In this document: positions 17,482 to 27,006 of the stretch, piece by piece
Layout of the letters: each line of letters begins with the position of its first letter
How positions within the stretch are numbered: the first letter of the stretch is position 1
NCBI GenBank assembly: GCA_020629415.1
Contig: JAHDDL010000002.1
Coordinates: 1 to 64,000 of the forward strand
Source: Maribacter sp.
Lineage (GTDB): Bacteria > Bacteroidota > Bacteroidia > Flavobacteriales > Flavobacteriaceae
DNA: 64,000 nt
Reading direction: 5' to 3'
Notes under the pieces: model-generated
Told to the model about the DNA's origin: nothing
The model's database searches: none
The model's input: the letters and a program-made list of their open reading frames with translations, nothing else
Translations under genes and position numbers: made by a program

Positions 17482-19242
17482 TTATTTCTTGTTCATTAAT
17501 TTTAGGTCTTTGTCCAAATTATCTTCCAACATTGGATAATCGTTCAAGAACACATCATATAACTCCTTTACTTTTTCAAAATCATCTTTTTTACAGCTAC
17601 TTTCCAGTTCAACGATTAAGTTGCGCATGCCATTGGCCTTTATCATGGCAAAACCAGCTTTTAGCTTATGGGCAGATAAAGCAATTTCTTTTAAGTTCTG
17701 GGTCTTTAAATGAATCTTTACATTGCCTATGAACTCAATGGCATTGAGTTTGAACAATTTCACCAATTCGTTCAACATATCTATTTCACCAAAACAATCT
17801 TTCATTAGGTGATTTAAATCTACTACAGTAGTTTCTTTAGGTTCTATCATAGGTTTTTGCAGTATTGATGAGAAATCTATCTGTTCAACTTTATGTTCTT
17901 TATATTTTAAAATGGTACTTAACAAATCATCTAACGTATATGGCTTTAACAGAAAATCGTTGATTCCTATTTCTTTGCAGTCCCTACTATCCTGTTCCGT
18001 AAAATCTGCACTAAAGGCAATGATGGGAACAGCACTTACTCTTGAGTTTTTATGGTCTCTAATGACTTTAGAAACCTCAAATCCGTTTTGCCCAGGCATT
18101 TTTAGATCCATTAGAATTAAATCTATTTTTCTAGAGGATAATAAATACAAGCCTTTATCCAAATCATTATCGGCATGAACGGTACAGCCCCATTGCGTTA
18201 ATTGTTCAACAATTAAATGTTGGTTCATTTTGTTATCTTCAAATACCAAAATCTCGGTACCTTCCAATAGTTTTACATCCTTTTTAAAGGTGGATTTCTG
18301 TATTTTCCTTACAGGTGTAGCTGTGGGCTTGCCCATTGTATAGGGCAACCTAAACCTTACTGTGGTTCCCTTATCTACGTTACTATCAATTTCAATTTCA
18401 CCGTTCAGCTTTTCTATGATCTCTTTTGTTATGGTCAACCCTAATCCTGTACCACCATATTTTTTTGCGATATCATCCTCTGCTTGGGTATACCCGTTAA
18501 AAATGGTTTCAATTTTTTCTGGAGATATACCAATACCCGTATCTGCCACAGAAAATTCTATTAGAAACTCATTGTTATTTCTTTGTTTTGTAAATACTTC
18601 TAGTTTTATGAATCCTCTTTCAACAAATTTTACTGCATTGCCCAAAAGGTTCAGTAATACTTGAGATAACTTAGAAGGATCACCCTTAACTATATTAGGT
18701 ACATTTTCATCTATATCTATTAACAACTCTACGTTTCTATCCACAATTAAAGTTTCACATAAAAACATGACATCTTTAAGTAAGCTATGTAGATTAAAGT
18801 CAACAGACTCAAAATTTGTGTTGCCCGAAGAAATTTTAGAATATTCTAAAACTTCATTAATAAGTTTTAAAAGAGTGTTAGATGCAAACTGTATGGCCTG
18901 TACCTTTTTATGTTGTGCTTTAGTAAGCTTTTCTTCTTTTAAAAGATTGGCAAAACCTATAATACTATTCAATGGAGTACGAATTTCATGGCTAACGGTC
19001 GCTATTAACTGCTTTTCTGAAACCTCGTTTTTATTAGAAGCCCCGGTCTTTATTTCTACCGGCACGATCTGCTCCGCTTTTGGCGTATAAATGTGCTTTT
19101 CTAGACTTGATCGAAATGAATTAAAACTCTCCTTTAATTCTTTGGCCTCATGGGCATTTAGTTCCTCAAAAGAAAATTCACCCACTGTTCTTTCTAGTTG
19201 AGATAATTGACCAAGTAAATCCTTAGATTTTGAAATTGCCAT
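17482..19242 (-). CDS. Soluble hybrid sensor histidine kinase with receiver and Hpt domains
   Basis: 586 aa without membrane helices. An N-terminal coiled coil (1-70) precedes HisKA (TVSHEIRTPLNSIIGF, His85), HATPase_c (LLNLLGNAVKFVERG, VADTGIGIS, KYGGTGLGLTI), a receiver domain (LVFEDNKMNQ, LILMDLKMPGQNG) and a C-terminal Hpt domain (LSAHKLKAGFAM carries the phosphotransfer His). No sensory PAS or GAF domain is evident, so the input is unknown. This is a complete phosphorelay in one chain, and the stand-alone receiver encoded 1 nt downstream is the obvious target. It is the first gene of the six-gene polymer operon. Confidence 0.9.
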   Translation of the reverse strand: MAISKSKDLLGQLSQLERTVGEFSFEELNAHEAKELKESFNSFRSSLEKHIYTPKAEQIVPVEIKTGASNKNEVSEKQLIATVSHEIRTPLNSIIGFANLLKEEKLTKAQHKKVQAIQFASNTLLKLINEVLEYSKISSGNTNFESVDFNLHSLLKDVMFLCETLIVDRNVELLIDIDENVPNIVKGDPSKLSQVLLNLLGNAVKFVERGFIKLEVFTKQRNNNEFLIEFSVADTGIGISPEKIETIFNGYTQAEDDIAKKYGGTGLGLTITKEIIEKLNGEIEIDSNVDKGTTVRFRLPYTMGKPTATPVRKIQKSTFKKDVKLLEGTEILVFEDNKMNQHLIVEQLTQWGCTVHADNDLDKGLYLLSSRKIDLILMDLKMPGQNGFEVSKVIRDHKNSRVSAVPIIAFSADFTEQDSRDCKEIGINDFLLKPYTLDDLLSTILKYKEHKVEQIDFSSILQKPMIEPKETTVVDLNHLMKDCFGEIDMLNELVKLFKLNAIEFIGNVKIHLKTQNLKEIALSAHKLKAGFAMIKANGMRNLIVELESSCKKDDFEKVKELYDVFLNDYPMLEDNLDKDLKLMNKK

Positions 19243-19384
19243 AAATAGGTATTCTTTAGTTTAAGGGGGTTGTTATTTATAATTACCTAAAAATGGGTCA
19301 ATACTATTGTGTGGACAATAAAAAGTTCTCAAAGGGTGGTTATTTGTTGTGAATACACTTAAATTGTAGGTCTAAACTACCTCT

Positions 19385-20674
19385 ATGAAACAGCTTATCT
19401 ATTTTTTGTGCTTTACGACCATTATTTCTTGTGGCGAGAAAAAAGAAAAAATTGAAGAAACTACGCTAGAAAAAGCACATCGAATTCACGATGAAGTTGT
19501 CACCATTGACACCCATAATGACATTAATGTCAAAAACTTTACAGACAGTGTAAATTACAGTCAGAAGCTAGATTCACAAGTTAATTTACCGAAGATGAAA
19601 GAAGGTGGTTTAGATGTCACTTGGTTGATCGTTTATACAGGTCAAGATACCCTTACGGAAGTAGGGTATATGAAAGCAAAAGAGAACGCAATGTCCAAAT
19701 TTGAAGCTATCCATAAATTATGCGAAGAAATAGCACCCAACGACATTGAACTGGCATTAAATTCTGAAGATGTAAAACGTATTGTTGCTGCGGGCAAGAA
19801 AGCGGCCATGATCGGTGTTGAGAACGCTTACCCTATTGGTACGGATATGTCTCAGTTTAAAAAGTACCATGACTTGGGTGCCCGTTATATATCATTGGCA
19901 CATAATGGCCATAGTCAATTTTCAGATTCAAATACAGGTGAGACAGATGATGTTTGGCTTCATAATGGTTTAAGTGATTTGGGTAAGCAAGCGGTAATGG
20001 AAATGAACAAGTTGGGTATTATGATAGATGTATCTCACCCATCAAAAGAAGCTATGAAACAGATGATCGCTTTATCAAAAGCTCCAATTATAGCTTCTCA
20101 CTCCTCTGCACGTGCACTATGTGACCATAGCAGAAATTTAGATGACGAACAGTTATTGATGATGAAAGAAAATGGCGGTGTTGTGCAAACTGTAGCCTTT
20201 AGCTCATATTTAAATACGGAAAAGCATGAAGCTAGAGCAGCTTATATGAAATCAATATACCAACAGGTAGCAGATTCTTTAAATATTACCTGGTATGAGC
20301 GCTCTCAGTTTTCGAGTTTATCCGATGCTGAAAAAGAAGTCTTTATGGACAACTATCCTAAAGTCTTGAAAATAGGAAAGGAATTGGCAACTAAAAGACC
20401 TGATGCACCCAATGCCGTAGATGTTGGCGATTTTGTTGACCATATAGATTACATGGTAAAATTAATTGGCATTGACTACGTTGGCATCAGTTCTGACTTT
20501 GATGGTGGTGGCGGTATTGAAGGTTGGAGCGACGCTTCAGAAACCTTCAATGTAACCTTGGAACTTGTAGAAAGAGGCTACTCTAAAGAAGATATTGCAA
20601 AATTATGGGGCGGTAACCTAATGCGTGTACTTGATGACGTACAGGCCGTTGCAAAAGAAATGGGTGAAAGTTAA
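19385..20674 (+). CDS. Membrane dipeptidase (M19, renal dipeptidase family) lipoprotein
   Basis: 429 aa. The N-terminus MKQLIYFLCFTTIISCGEKK is a lipoprotein signal with the lipobox cysteine at about residue 16, so the enzyme is likely periplasmic and anchored. The amidohydrolase-fold M19 motifs are clear: TIDTHNDI (metal-binding HxD), HDLGARYISLAHNGH, GIMIDVSHPSKEAM (bridging His), IIASHSSARAL and GISSDFDGGGG. The expected activity is zinc-dependent hydrolysis of dipeptides, including D-amino-acid-containing ones. It overlaps the convergent thioesterase gene by 4 nt and has no shared operon. Confidence 0.9.
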   Translation: MKQLIYFLCFTTIISCGEKKEKIEETTLEKAHRIHDEVVTIDTHNDINVKNFTDSVNYSQKLDSQVNLPKMKEGGLDVTWLIVYTGQDTLTEVGYMKAKENAMSKFEAIHKLCEEIAPNDIELALNSEDVKRIVAAGKKAAMIGVENAYPIGTDMSQFKKYHDLGARYISLAHNGHSQFSDSNTGETDDVWLHNGLSDLGKQAVMEMNKLGIMIDVSHPSKEAMKQMIALSKAPIIASHSSARALCDHSRNLDDEQLLMMKENGGVVQTVAFSSYLNTEKHEARAAYMKSIYQQVADSLNITWYERSQFSSLSDAEKEVFMDNYPKVLKIGKELATKRPDAPNAVDVGDFVDHIDYMVKLIGIDYVGISSDFDGGGGIEGWSDASETFNVTLELVERGYSKEDIAKLWGGNLMRVLDDVQAVAKEMGES

Positions 20675-21075
20675 TTATCTTCACCCATAGCCGCTAAACG
20701 GTCCTTTACAAATTCTATTTTAGTTTTACCATGTGCCGCTGGTTTACCATTTTCACCAAGGTTTACCATAATAATGTTGTCTACGGTAACAATTGTTTCA
20801 TGGTTCATTTTATTACGCACCTCACAATTCAAGGTCAACGAAGTCTTACCGAACTTAACTACCTCTATACCAATTTCAATAACATCACCTTTTACAGCGG
20901 CGCTCATGAAATTAATCTCTGACATATATTTGGTAACTACCTTACCGTTTTCTAACTGAATAATGGCATAAAGTGCAGCCTCTTCATCTATCCAAGCCAA
21001 TAATCTTCCTCCAAACAATGTTCCGTTAGAGTTTAAATCACCTGGCTTAACTAATTTTCTTGTATGAAATCTCAT
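20671..21075 (-). CDS. Hotdog-fold acyl-CoA thioesterase (YciA/ACOT type)
   Basis: 134 aa, a single hotdog domain. The hallmark helix entry NSNGTLFGGRLLAWIDEEAALYA contains the catalytic Asn/Asp region of YciA-like acyl-CoA thioesterases. It is followed by FMSAAVKGDVIEIGIEVVKFGKTSLTL, the central strands. It should hydrolyse acyl-CoA to free acid and CoA in the cytoplasm; chain-length preference cannot be read. The gene is single and ends inside the 3' end of the M19 dipeptidase gene. Length is normal. Confidence 0.88.
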   Translation of the reverse strand: MRFHTRKLVKPGDLNSNGTLFGGRLLAWIDEEAALYAIIQLENGKVVTKYMSEINFMSAAVKGDVIEIGIEVVKFGKTSLTLNCEVRNKMNHETIVTVDNIIMVNLGENGKPAAHGKTKIEFVKDRLAAMGEDN

Positions 21076-21451
21076 AGCTTTATTTTTGAAATTCTATGCC
21101 ACAAAGTTAGGTCTAAAAATTCTCAAAACTACAATTTGAACAATCTAAGCAGACCGATTTGTCAATTGTAACAATAGCCTATTTATTAAGTTGCATATTA
21201 ACAATTGTTGTGCAACAGTATTATTAGAACCCTAATTTTATGCTATTTATTTTGATTACCGACATAATGGACCAATTGTTTATAACAGGTTAAAAACTAA
21301 TTACACCATTTAAATTTCAATTTTATCTAATACGTACCTTTAGAAAAGCAACTTTGGAATAAACCCGAAAAATTGAATTGAAAGCTTCATTAATAGAGCA
21401 ATCATACATCAAAAAACATAAATCTCGGTTAACGAGCAAAATTAAAATATA
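21076..21451. other. Gene-free regulatory gap
   Basis: This 376-nt AT-rich stretch separates two divergent genes. It holds an imperfect palindrome at about 21191-21217 (GTTGC ... GCAAC arms around an AT-rich centre) and no reading frame that I can support. Promoters for both neighbours are expected here, but none is clear enough to mark. Confidence 0.4.
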
Positions 21452-21859
21452 ATGGACAGGACACAGAAATTGCAATCTATTCGCCCTTTAATTGCCTCTG
21501 CCAAAATAATGCCCAATATGAGTGATGATGAACGTTTTCAAAACCAGACGTTACGGCCCATACTAAAATTACAGAACGATTTATTTCTAGCATCTTTTCA
21601 GAATTATATTAAAAAAATGAAAAATACGTTTTACGAGCTAAAACTTGAAAAACGTTTAGACTACGTTACCAAAGCCATTCAAAAAGACGTTAAATTCAGA
21701 AATTCTTTAAAAGGAATGATCATTGGTCAATTTACGGTAGAAGAATATGAACTTTATATTAAAAACTCTTCTGCCCTAAATAAAAGAATGATGAACATGG
21801 TAATAAAAAGAATTCAGGATCAGATTCAATATTTTGATACCTATGAGTTAGTCCAATAA
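21452..21859 (+). CDS. Conserved-looking protein of unknown function
   Basis: 135 aa, basic and helical, with no signal peptide or membrane segment. Features include MDRTQKLQSIRPLIASAKIM, a central amphipathic stretch (FQNYIKKMKNTFYELKLEKRLDYV) and a C-terminal helix ending DTYELVQ. The first residues remind me of short flavobacterial proteins sometimes labelled glyoxalase, but no VOC motif is present and I would not transfer that name. It overlaps the convergent DUF2461 gene by 12 nt. The long 5' gap suggests its own promoter. Confidence 0.7.
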   Translation: MDRTQKLQSIRPLIASAKIMPNMSDDERFQNQTLRPILKLQNDLFLASFQNYIKKMKNTFYELKLEKRLDYVTKAIQKDVKFRNSLKGMIIGQFTVEEYELYIKNSSALNKRMMNMVIKRIQDQIQYFDTYELVQ

Positions 21860-22567
21860 AGACTCGCCATTTAAATTAGTGGTCAAAATAGAACTCATAA
21901 GATCAAAGTAAGGGCGTATGGCTATAAAGCTTTCATTTACCATAGCTGCAAAATCGGCGGACAATACCTCTTTGTCCGTAAAATTCTTAACGAAAATGAA
22001 TTGCTTTTTACGTATAAATTTAATGTTGGGATCTTCCTTGTCAAATCCTTTTGGTGCAGTTTTTAATTCATCGCCAACCAATTCTCCCCAAATAGATTTA
22101 AATTTTTTATCATTAATTACATTGGTCAACTCTGCCGTATCTATCTCCCACTCTTTTCTTATACGAAGCAAATCCTCTTTTTCAGGATTCCAGAATCCGG
22201 TTGCAATAAAGCTATTTCCTGGCGCAATCTGCAAATAATAACCGCCTCTTCTATGTTTTCCAGCTCTAGCAAAAGAGGCTGAAAAATGGGTCTTATAGGG
22301 TGTTTTATTTTTAGAAAAACGTACATCCCTATAAATTCTGAAAATTTTTAATCTTTCAATTTCATCATGTTTTTTAAGGTTGTCAAGCATGTAATTAAAA
22401 AAACTTTTCACCTTAGTTTCTTCAGCTTTAAATTCAGCCTTATGTTCGGTGAACCACTCCCTATTATTGTTATTCTTTAGTTTATTTAAAAATTGAAAAG
22501 TACTTTTTGTAATATTCGTTTCTAACATTCGACTCAACTGTTGTGATTTTAAGCTAAAGTTAACCAT
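21848..22567 (-). CDS. DUF2461 (TIGR02453) family protein
   Basis: 239 aa. The family pattern is clear: TFQFLNKLKNNNNREWFTEHKAEF near the N-terminus, IFRIYRDVRFSKNKTPYKTHFSASF in the middle and GGYYLQIAPGNSFIATGFWNP, all typical of DUF2461. The biochemical role is unknown. The protein appears cytoplasmic. The start at 22567 gives 13 residues before an alternative Met that would begin MLETNITKS; either is possible. It converges with the preceding unknown gene and diverges from cysE with 55 nt between, so both promoters are packed into that short gap. Confidence 0.85.
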   Translation of the reverse strand: MVNFSLKSQQLSRMLETNITKSTFQFLNKLKNNNNREWFTEHKAEFKAEETKVKSFFNYMLDNLKKHDEIERLKIFRIYRDVRFSKNKTPYKTHFSASFARAGKHRRGGYYLQIAPGNSFIATGFWNPEKEDLLRIRKEWEIDTAELTNVINDKKFKSIWGELVGDELKTAPKGFDKEDPNIKFIRKKQFIFVKNFTDKEVLSADFAAMVNESFIAIRPYFDLMSSILTTNLNGESLLD

Positions 22568-22622
22568 TAGATGAGAAGTACTTTTTTTTATTTGGTTAAT
22601 TTTGATGAACTAATGAAGACCC

Positions 22623-23414
22623 ATGGACCATCGATCTATAATCGAAAAGATTAATACCCACAAAAAACAACCGAATTTAAGATTTCGCTTAAAAAAGAAT
22701 ACCGAAAAATTTACTGACCTTCTTTTTTATATGCTCTTTGATATTGAAACACCGGTTGCAGAAAGTCTAGATGCGCTAGAAAAACAATTTGATGAATTGG
22801 TAGACCTGGCGTGCTGGGAAAGTGATAAACCTTGTAAAAAGGTTTGGGAAAATTATGTAGAAAAATTACCCTTGGTACTAGAGAGTTTAAATTTAGATGC
22901 AGAGGCAACTGTAAATTGTGATCCAGCTTCTTTATCTATTGAAGAGGTTTATATGGCTTACCCTGGTTTTTATGCCATTTCGGTATACAGATTAGCGCAT
23001 GAACTGTATAAAACAGGATTTCCATTAGTACCCCGTTTAATGACAGAGTATGCGCATAGACAAACAGGTGTTGACATTAACCCAGGCGCACAGATCGGAA
23101 AGTCTTTTCATATAGATCACGGCACCGGTGTCGTTATAGGTGAAACCGCAATTATAAAGAATGATGTAAAAATATACCAAGGTGTAACGCTAGGCGGACT
23201 TTTTGTTGCCAAAAACTTACAGCAGACCAAACGACACCCTACGATAGAGAATAATGTAACCATTTACGCCAATGCCACCATTTTAGGTGGTGAGACTATC
23301 ATTGGCGCAAATAGCGTAATTGGTGGTAACGCTTGGATTACCGCATCTGTACCACCACATTCAACAGTTTTTCATACACCTGAAATTAAAATAAAAACAT
23401 TACCCAATGTCTAA
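22623..23414 (+). CDS. cysE: Serine O-acetyltransferase
   Basis: 263 aa. It transfers acetyl from acetyl-CoA to L-serine to make O-acetylserine, the first step of cysteine synthesis. The N-terminal helical domain is followed by YRLAHELY and a left-handed beta-helix of hexapeptide repeats: GVDINPGAQIGKSFHIDHGTG carries the catalytic Asp/His, then GVVIGETAIIKNDVKIYQGVTLGG. A short tail ends at IKTLPNV and does not have the usual C-terminal Ile, so the classic CysK docking is not obvious. It overlaps the following cysM by 8 nt, giving a two-gene operon for the whole branch. Confidence 0.93.
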   Translation: MDHRSIIEKINTHKKQPNLRFRLKKNTEKFTDLLFYMLFDIETPVAESLDALEKQFDELVDLACWESDKPCKKVWENYVEKLPLVLESLNLDAEATVNCDPASLSIEEVYMAYPGFYAISVYRLAHELYKTGFPLVPRLMTEYAHRQTGVDINPGAQIGKSFHIDHGTGVVIGETAIIKNDVKIYQGVTLGGLFVAKNLQQTKRHPTIENNVTIYANATILGGETIIGANSVIGGNAWITASVPPHSTVFHTPEIKIKTLPNV

Positions 23415-24291
23415 TTCTTTAGTATCACTGATCGGTAACACGCCATTAGTAAAATCAAGAGTATTAAATACCAACCCCAATGTAGCTGTCTATTTTAAAA
23501 TGGAAGGCCATAATCCTGGTGGTAGTGTTAAAGACCGTGCTGCCTATAACATGATCAAAACCGGTTACGATAATGGCGATTTTACTTCCAAAGACAAGTT
23601 AATTGAGGCCACCAGTGGCAACACAGGTATAGCCCTTGCTATGATTGCCGGTATATATGGTCTTGACATAGAATTGGTAATGCCAGAGAACTCTACCATA
23701 GAACGTGTACAGACAATGAGGGCATATGGCGCCAAAGTTACCTTGACATCTTCTGATGTAGGTATTGAAGGAGCTCGCGATTATGCCGAAAGTAAAGTAA
23801 CAAATGAAGGGTATATAATGATGAACCAGTTTGGCAACCCCAATAATTGGAAAGCACATTATAAAACCACCGGACCGGAAATATGGAACGATACAGATGG
23901 CAAAGTCACCCATTTTGTTTCTGCCATGGGTACTACGGGCACCATCATGGGTACATCTACTTATCTAAAAGAAAAAAATAGCGATATTAAAATTGTAGGT
24001 GTGCAGCCTAGCGATAATGCCAGTATTCCAGGCATTAGAAAATGGCCACAAGAATACTTGCCAAAAATATTCGATGCAAAAAAAGTTGATCGCATTATGG
24101 AAGTCAATGAAATAGAAGCCAAGGAAATGGCTAGAAAATTGGCTAAAGAAGAAGGTATTTTTTCAGGTATGAGTAGTGGCGGCGCAGCTACAGTAGCGTT
24201 ACGTTTAGCTCAAGAGTTAGACCACGGGGTCATTGTTTCAATAGTGTGCGATCGCGGCGATCGTTACCTGTCATCAAACTTGTTCGATTAA
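23407..24291 (+). CDS. cysM: Cysteine synthase B (O-acetylserine sulfhydrylase)
   Basis: 294 aa, a PLP-dependent enzyme making cysteine from O-acetylserine and sulfide or thiosulfate. SLIGNTPLV opens the fold, and PGGSVKDRAAYNMI carries the PLP lysine (Lys42). EATSGNTGIALAMIAG binds the substrate carboxylate, and VSAMGTTGTIMGTSTYL is the phosphate-binding loop. The short length and GMSSGGA near residue 257 suit the CysM branch better than CysK. It is cotranscribed with cysE (8-nt overlap), so substrate supply and use are coupled. A hairpin terminator follows. Confidence 0.92.
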   Translation: MSNSLVSLIGNTPLVKSRVLNTNPNVAVYFKMEGHNPGGSVKDRAAYNMIKTGYDNGDFTSKDKLIEATSGNTGIALAMIAGIYGLDIELVMPENSTIERVQTMRAYGAKVTLTSSDVGIEGARDYAESKVTNEGYIMMNQFGNPNNWKAHYKTTGPEIWNDTDGKVTHFVSAMGTTGTIMGTSTYLKEKNSDIKIVGVQPSDNASIPGIRKWPQEYLPKIFDAKKVDRIMEVNEIEAKEMARKLAKEEGIFSGMSSGGAATVALRLAQELDHGVIVSIVCDRGDRYLSSNLFD

Positions 24292-24313
24292 CTTTTTTAA
24301 ATTACAATGAAAC

Positions 24314-24344
24314 AAAAAAAGAGCCGTAATAACGGCTCTTTTTT
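24314..24344 (+). terminator. Rho-independent terminator after cysM
   Basis: A perfect GAGCCGT/ACGGCTC stem with an AATA loop is extended by A and T runs (24315-24320 with 24339-24344). It ends 18 nt before the stop of the convergent gene at 24363 and can serve both directions. Confidence 0.88.
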
Positions 24345-24362
24345 GCATCCTGTTGGGTAAGT

Positions 24363-24905
24363 TTATTTTTCTAACATCTCTGTTTCATTTGGCTTACTAT
24401 ATTCTTCAACCAAAAATTCCAAGTTTTCACCATGTTCGTTGGTAAAAACATATGTTGTTTTATTGTCCATCGTTTCTTTACTCTTTAAGTTGATATTTTC
24501 AACAACCTTTAAATTATCCCCTTCGTTCATTGCAACAACTAGTTCATCATTCTTGGAGACCAAAACAAAATCTTCTGGTGTTTTAGATTCATAACTAAAT
24601 ACGATTTTTTCATCAAAGGCATCGTCATCGTCGTTATCTATATTTACCGTTTTAATAAGGGTAGCAACGCTATCCACTATCCTATCTTGGTCTACCTTTC
24701 CCTCGTCATCTTTTGAACGTTCTATGGTATTTAATCGTTTTGTAGTAATCTCCACCGTATTCTTTACCAGTTTTTTACCGTCATTTACCGTATAAGATTT
24801 TGAAATTTTAGTATCTAATACTTCCTGATTGTCCTCTTGTGCCATTACCGTTCCCGTTACTAATAACAGTCCTGCAATTGACATATACATAGTTCTAATT
24901 TTCAT
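24363..24905 (-). CDS. Secreted protein of unknown function
   Basis: 180 aa. A clear signal peptide (MKIRTMYMSIAGLLLVTGTVMAQE) is cleaved after about residue 22. The mature part is strongly charged, with many Asp, Lys and Glu residues (NIDNDDDDAFDE near the middle) and predicted beta strands. I do not recognise a domain. It should sit in the periplasm. It stands alone, convergent with cysM and separated from corA by 186 nt of AT-rich sequence. Confidence 0.75.
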   Translation of the reverse strand: MKIRTMYMSIAGLLLVTGTVMAQEDNQEVLDTKISKSYTVNDGKKLVKNTVEITTKRLNTIERSKDDEGKVDQDRIVDSVATLIKTVNIDNDDDDAFDEKIVFSYESKTPEDFVLVSKNDELVVAMNEGDNLKVVENINLKSKETMDNKTTYVFTNEHGENLEFLVEEYSKPNETEMLEK

Positions 24906-25091
24906 ATATAAAATTTTAAATTAATTATAGGTTCAATATAAACTTGATATTAAACCACTCATATCTAATAATTTAGATATCAGCAAGATATATGAAAACA
25001 GAAAAAATCACTGACCCATAAAAATTAAAATTTAATGGATTTAGTTTTTAAGCAAAATGATGGAAATCTATAAGTTCTTTTGGTATATGGC

Positions 25092-26186
25092 TTATAACCA
25101 TTTTTTCTTTTTGAAATAAAACATCATTCCAATGAATAATAAGATCATTACCACCCAAACAATATAGTAGCCATATTTGTAATGAAGTTCTGGCATATGG
25201 TCAAAGTTCATACCATAAATTCCTGCAATAAATGTCAAAGGAATAAAAATGGATGCCATTATGGTCAACACCTTCATTACCTCGCTCATTTTATTGCTCA
25301 TATTACTCATATACATTTCCATTAAACTCATAGACATTTCTCGGTAAATCTGTAAACTTTCATTAATCTCTATGGCATGGTCCAAAACATCACGCAAGAA
25401 TAGTTTGGTGTCTTTGGTAATCTTCGGATTTTCAGAGTCTATAAGCCTGCTGATCAATTCTTTCACAGGATAGATCCATCGTCTTATTTTTAAAATCTCT
25501 TTCTTTAATTGTTGAATGTTTTGGGCTACTATTGGCTCTGGGTTCTGGTAGACCTCTTCTTCCAAATTCTCTATTCTATTATTTAGGTTTTCAATGGCCA
25601 AAAAATAATTATCCACTATAGCATCAAGTAAGGCAAAAAACAGATAATCTGCCCCTCTAGTTCTAATACGGCCTAACTTACCGGTTATTCGTTCCCTGAG
25701 ACCATTGAAAACATCTGCCTTTACCTCTTGGAAAACCAATACGGTATTTTCGTGTAAAACTATAGCAATATGCTCTCCAATAATTTCATCTTCTTCAGAG
25801 ATATATAGCATTCTGAATATGCCAAAAATATAATCATCGTATTCATCTATTTTGGGGCGTTGTTCAGTGTTAACGATATCTTCAAGCACTAAAGGGTTAA
25901 GGTTAAAATGCTTACCAAGTTTTTCAATGAAAGGCTCATCTGAAATACCTATTACATTGACCCAAGTAATTTTATCCGCACGTTCCTCTTTAAAAAATTG
26001 CTCTAAATTTTCAAATTCTTTGGTTTCAAATCCTTCGGCATTATAGGTGGTGCTATATATTACACTATCGCTACGCTCCTTATCGCCCATATAACTTATA
26101 GTTCCGGGGGCTTTACCTAATTTATTCTGCTGGCGGGATTTCTTTTTTTTTCTTTTTGGGAAGTTGAGCTTCTTATTTGTAGCCAT
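25092..26186 (-). CDS. corA: CorA-type magnesium/cobalt transporter
   Basis: 364 aa from the ATG at 26184-26186; the frame can start at a TTG two codons earlier, which is less likely. The large cytoplasmic domain includes FGIFRMLYI and LFFALLDAIVDNYFLAIENL. A long stalk helix leads into two C-terminal membrane helices. The signature YGMNFDHMPEL gives the GMN selectivity motif at the pore mouth, and the chain ends in a basic YFKKKKWL. It forms a pentameric inner-membrane channel for divalent cation uptake. A basic N-terminus (KKLNFPKRKKKKSRQQNK) precedes the domain. Confidence 0.93.
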   Translation of the reverse strand: MATNKKLNFPKRKKKKSRQQNKLGKAPGTISYMGDKERSDSVIYSTTYNAEGFETKEFENLEQFFKEERADKITWVNVIGISDEPFIEKLGKHFNLNPLVLEDIVNTEQRPKIDEYDDYIFGIFRMLYISEEDEIIGEHIAIVLHENTVLVFQEVKADVFNGLRERITGKLGRIRTRGADYLFFALLDAIVDNYFLAIENLNNRIENLEEEVYQNPEPIVAQNIQQLKKEILKIRRWIYPVKELISRLIDSENPKITKDTKLFLRDVLDHAIEINESLQIYREMSMSLMEMYMSNMSNKMSEVMKVLTIMASIFIPLTFIAGIYGMNFDHMPELHYKYGYYIVWVVMILLFIGMMFYFKKKKWL

Positions 26187-26220
26187 GAACAATTTTTTAT
26201 AAATATATTAAAACTACGTT

Positions 26221-27006
26221 CTATTTATTGAAGTGCAATTGGTTTAACATTAGTCCAGATCCCGGGGCAATCGTATTTAGTTTATGCGTGGCGCCAGTTA
26301 CCAAGGACTCTTTTATCAGTTCTAACGTAAGTTCATGCTTGCCAAGCTGTACCAAAGCCCCCATAATCATACGGATTTGATATCTCATAAAACCATTTCC
26401 AATAATTTTTAATACGTAACTCTTTTCAGGGAAAAAATTCGCCGTTAAAATATCGTTCGCAACAATGGCACAGGAATCAACCTTGCGCATGGTAATGGTA
26501 TTAGGTTTTAATGAAGCAGTATATACGCTAAAGTCATGTGTTCCAGCAAACATAGCGGCTCCCTGCTTCATTAACCCTAAATCAAGCTCATCTACATAAT
26601 TCGTTATAAAAGGAGCACTAAACGGGTGATTTTTGCATCCAAAAGAAAAAAAATAATGATACTCTTTTGTTTTACTACTCTTAATAATATTAAAGTTTGA
26701 ATCAACAGGTTCTATAGAAAGCAACCGAATATCCGAAGGTAAATTTTTATTGAATTCTATTAAAAAAGAGTCAAAATCTAAAATGGGATCTTCTACAAAA
26801 AGTTCAAAAGCACCGGCAAGAGAAGAAACCTTGGCATCTGTTCTACCGGCACCCAAAATTTTAAAAGAAGCATTTGGATATAGAAAAGCAAACGTTTTGT
26901 TTAGCATACCAACAACTGTTTTAAGCTTTGGCTGTTCTTGCCAACCATTGAACCTAAAACCCAAATATTGCAACCGTACCAAATAACAAAAGCGCTGTTT
27001 CTTCAT
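26221..27006 (-). CDS. truA: tRNA pseudouridine synthase TruA-like
   Basis: 261 aa from the ATG at 27004-27006 (MKKQRFCYLVRLQYLGF). The frame extends to 27066, but those residues form a hydrophobic stretch not expected of TruA. GWQEQPK and LGAGRTDAKVSSLAGAF carry the catalytic aspartate (Asp57). YHYFFSFGCKNHPF, MRYQIRMIMGALVQLG and the C-terminal LNTIAPGSGLML fit the family. It would isomerise uridines 38-40 of the tRNA anticodon arm. The sequence is divergent from bacterial TruA in the middle and could be a lineage-specific paralogue. It lies 34 nt downstream in direction from corA's start, suggesting a truA-corA transcript. Confidence 0.85.
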   Translation of the reverse strand: MKKQRFCYLVRLQYLGFRFNGWQEQPKLKTVVGMLNKTFAFLYPNASFKILGAGRTDAKVSSLAGAFELFVEDPILDFDSFLIEFNKNLPSDIRLLSIEPVDSNFNIIKSSKTKEYHYFFSFGCKNHPFSAPFITNYVDELDLGLMKQGAAMFAGTHDFSVYTASLKPNTITMRKVDSCAIVANDILTANFFPEKSYVLKIIGNGFMRYQIRMIMGALVQLGKHELTLELIKESLVTGATHKLNTIAPGSGLMLNQLHFNK

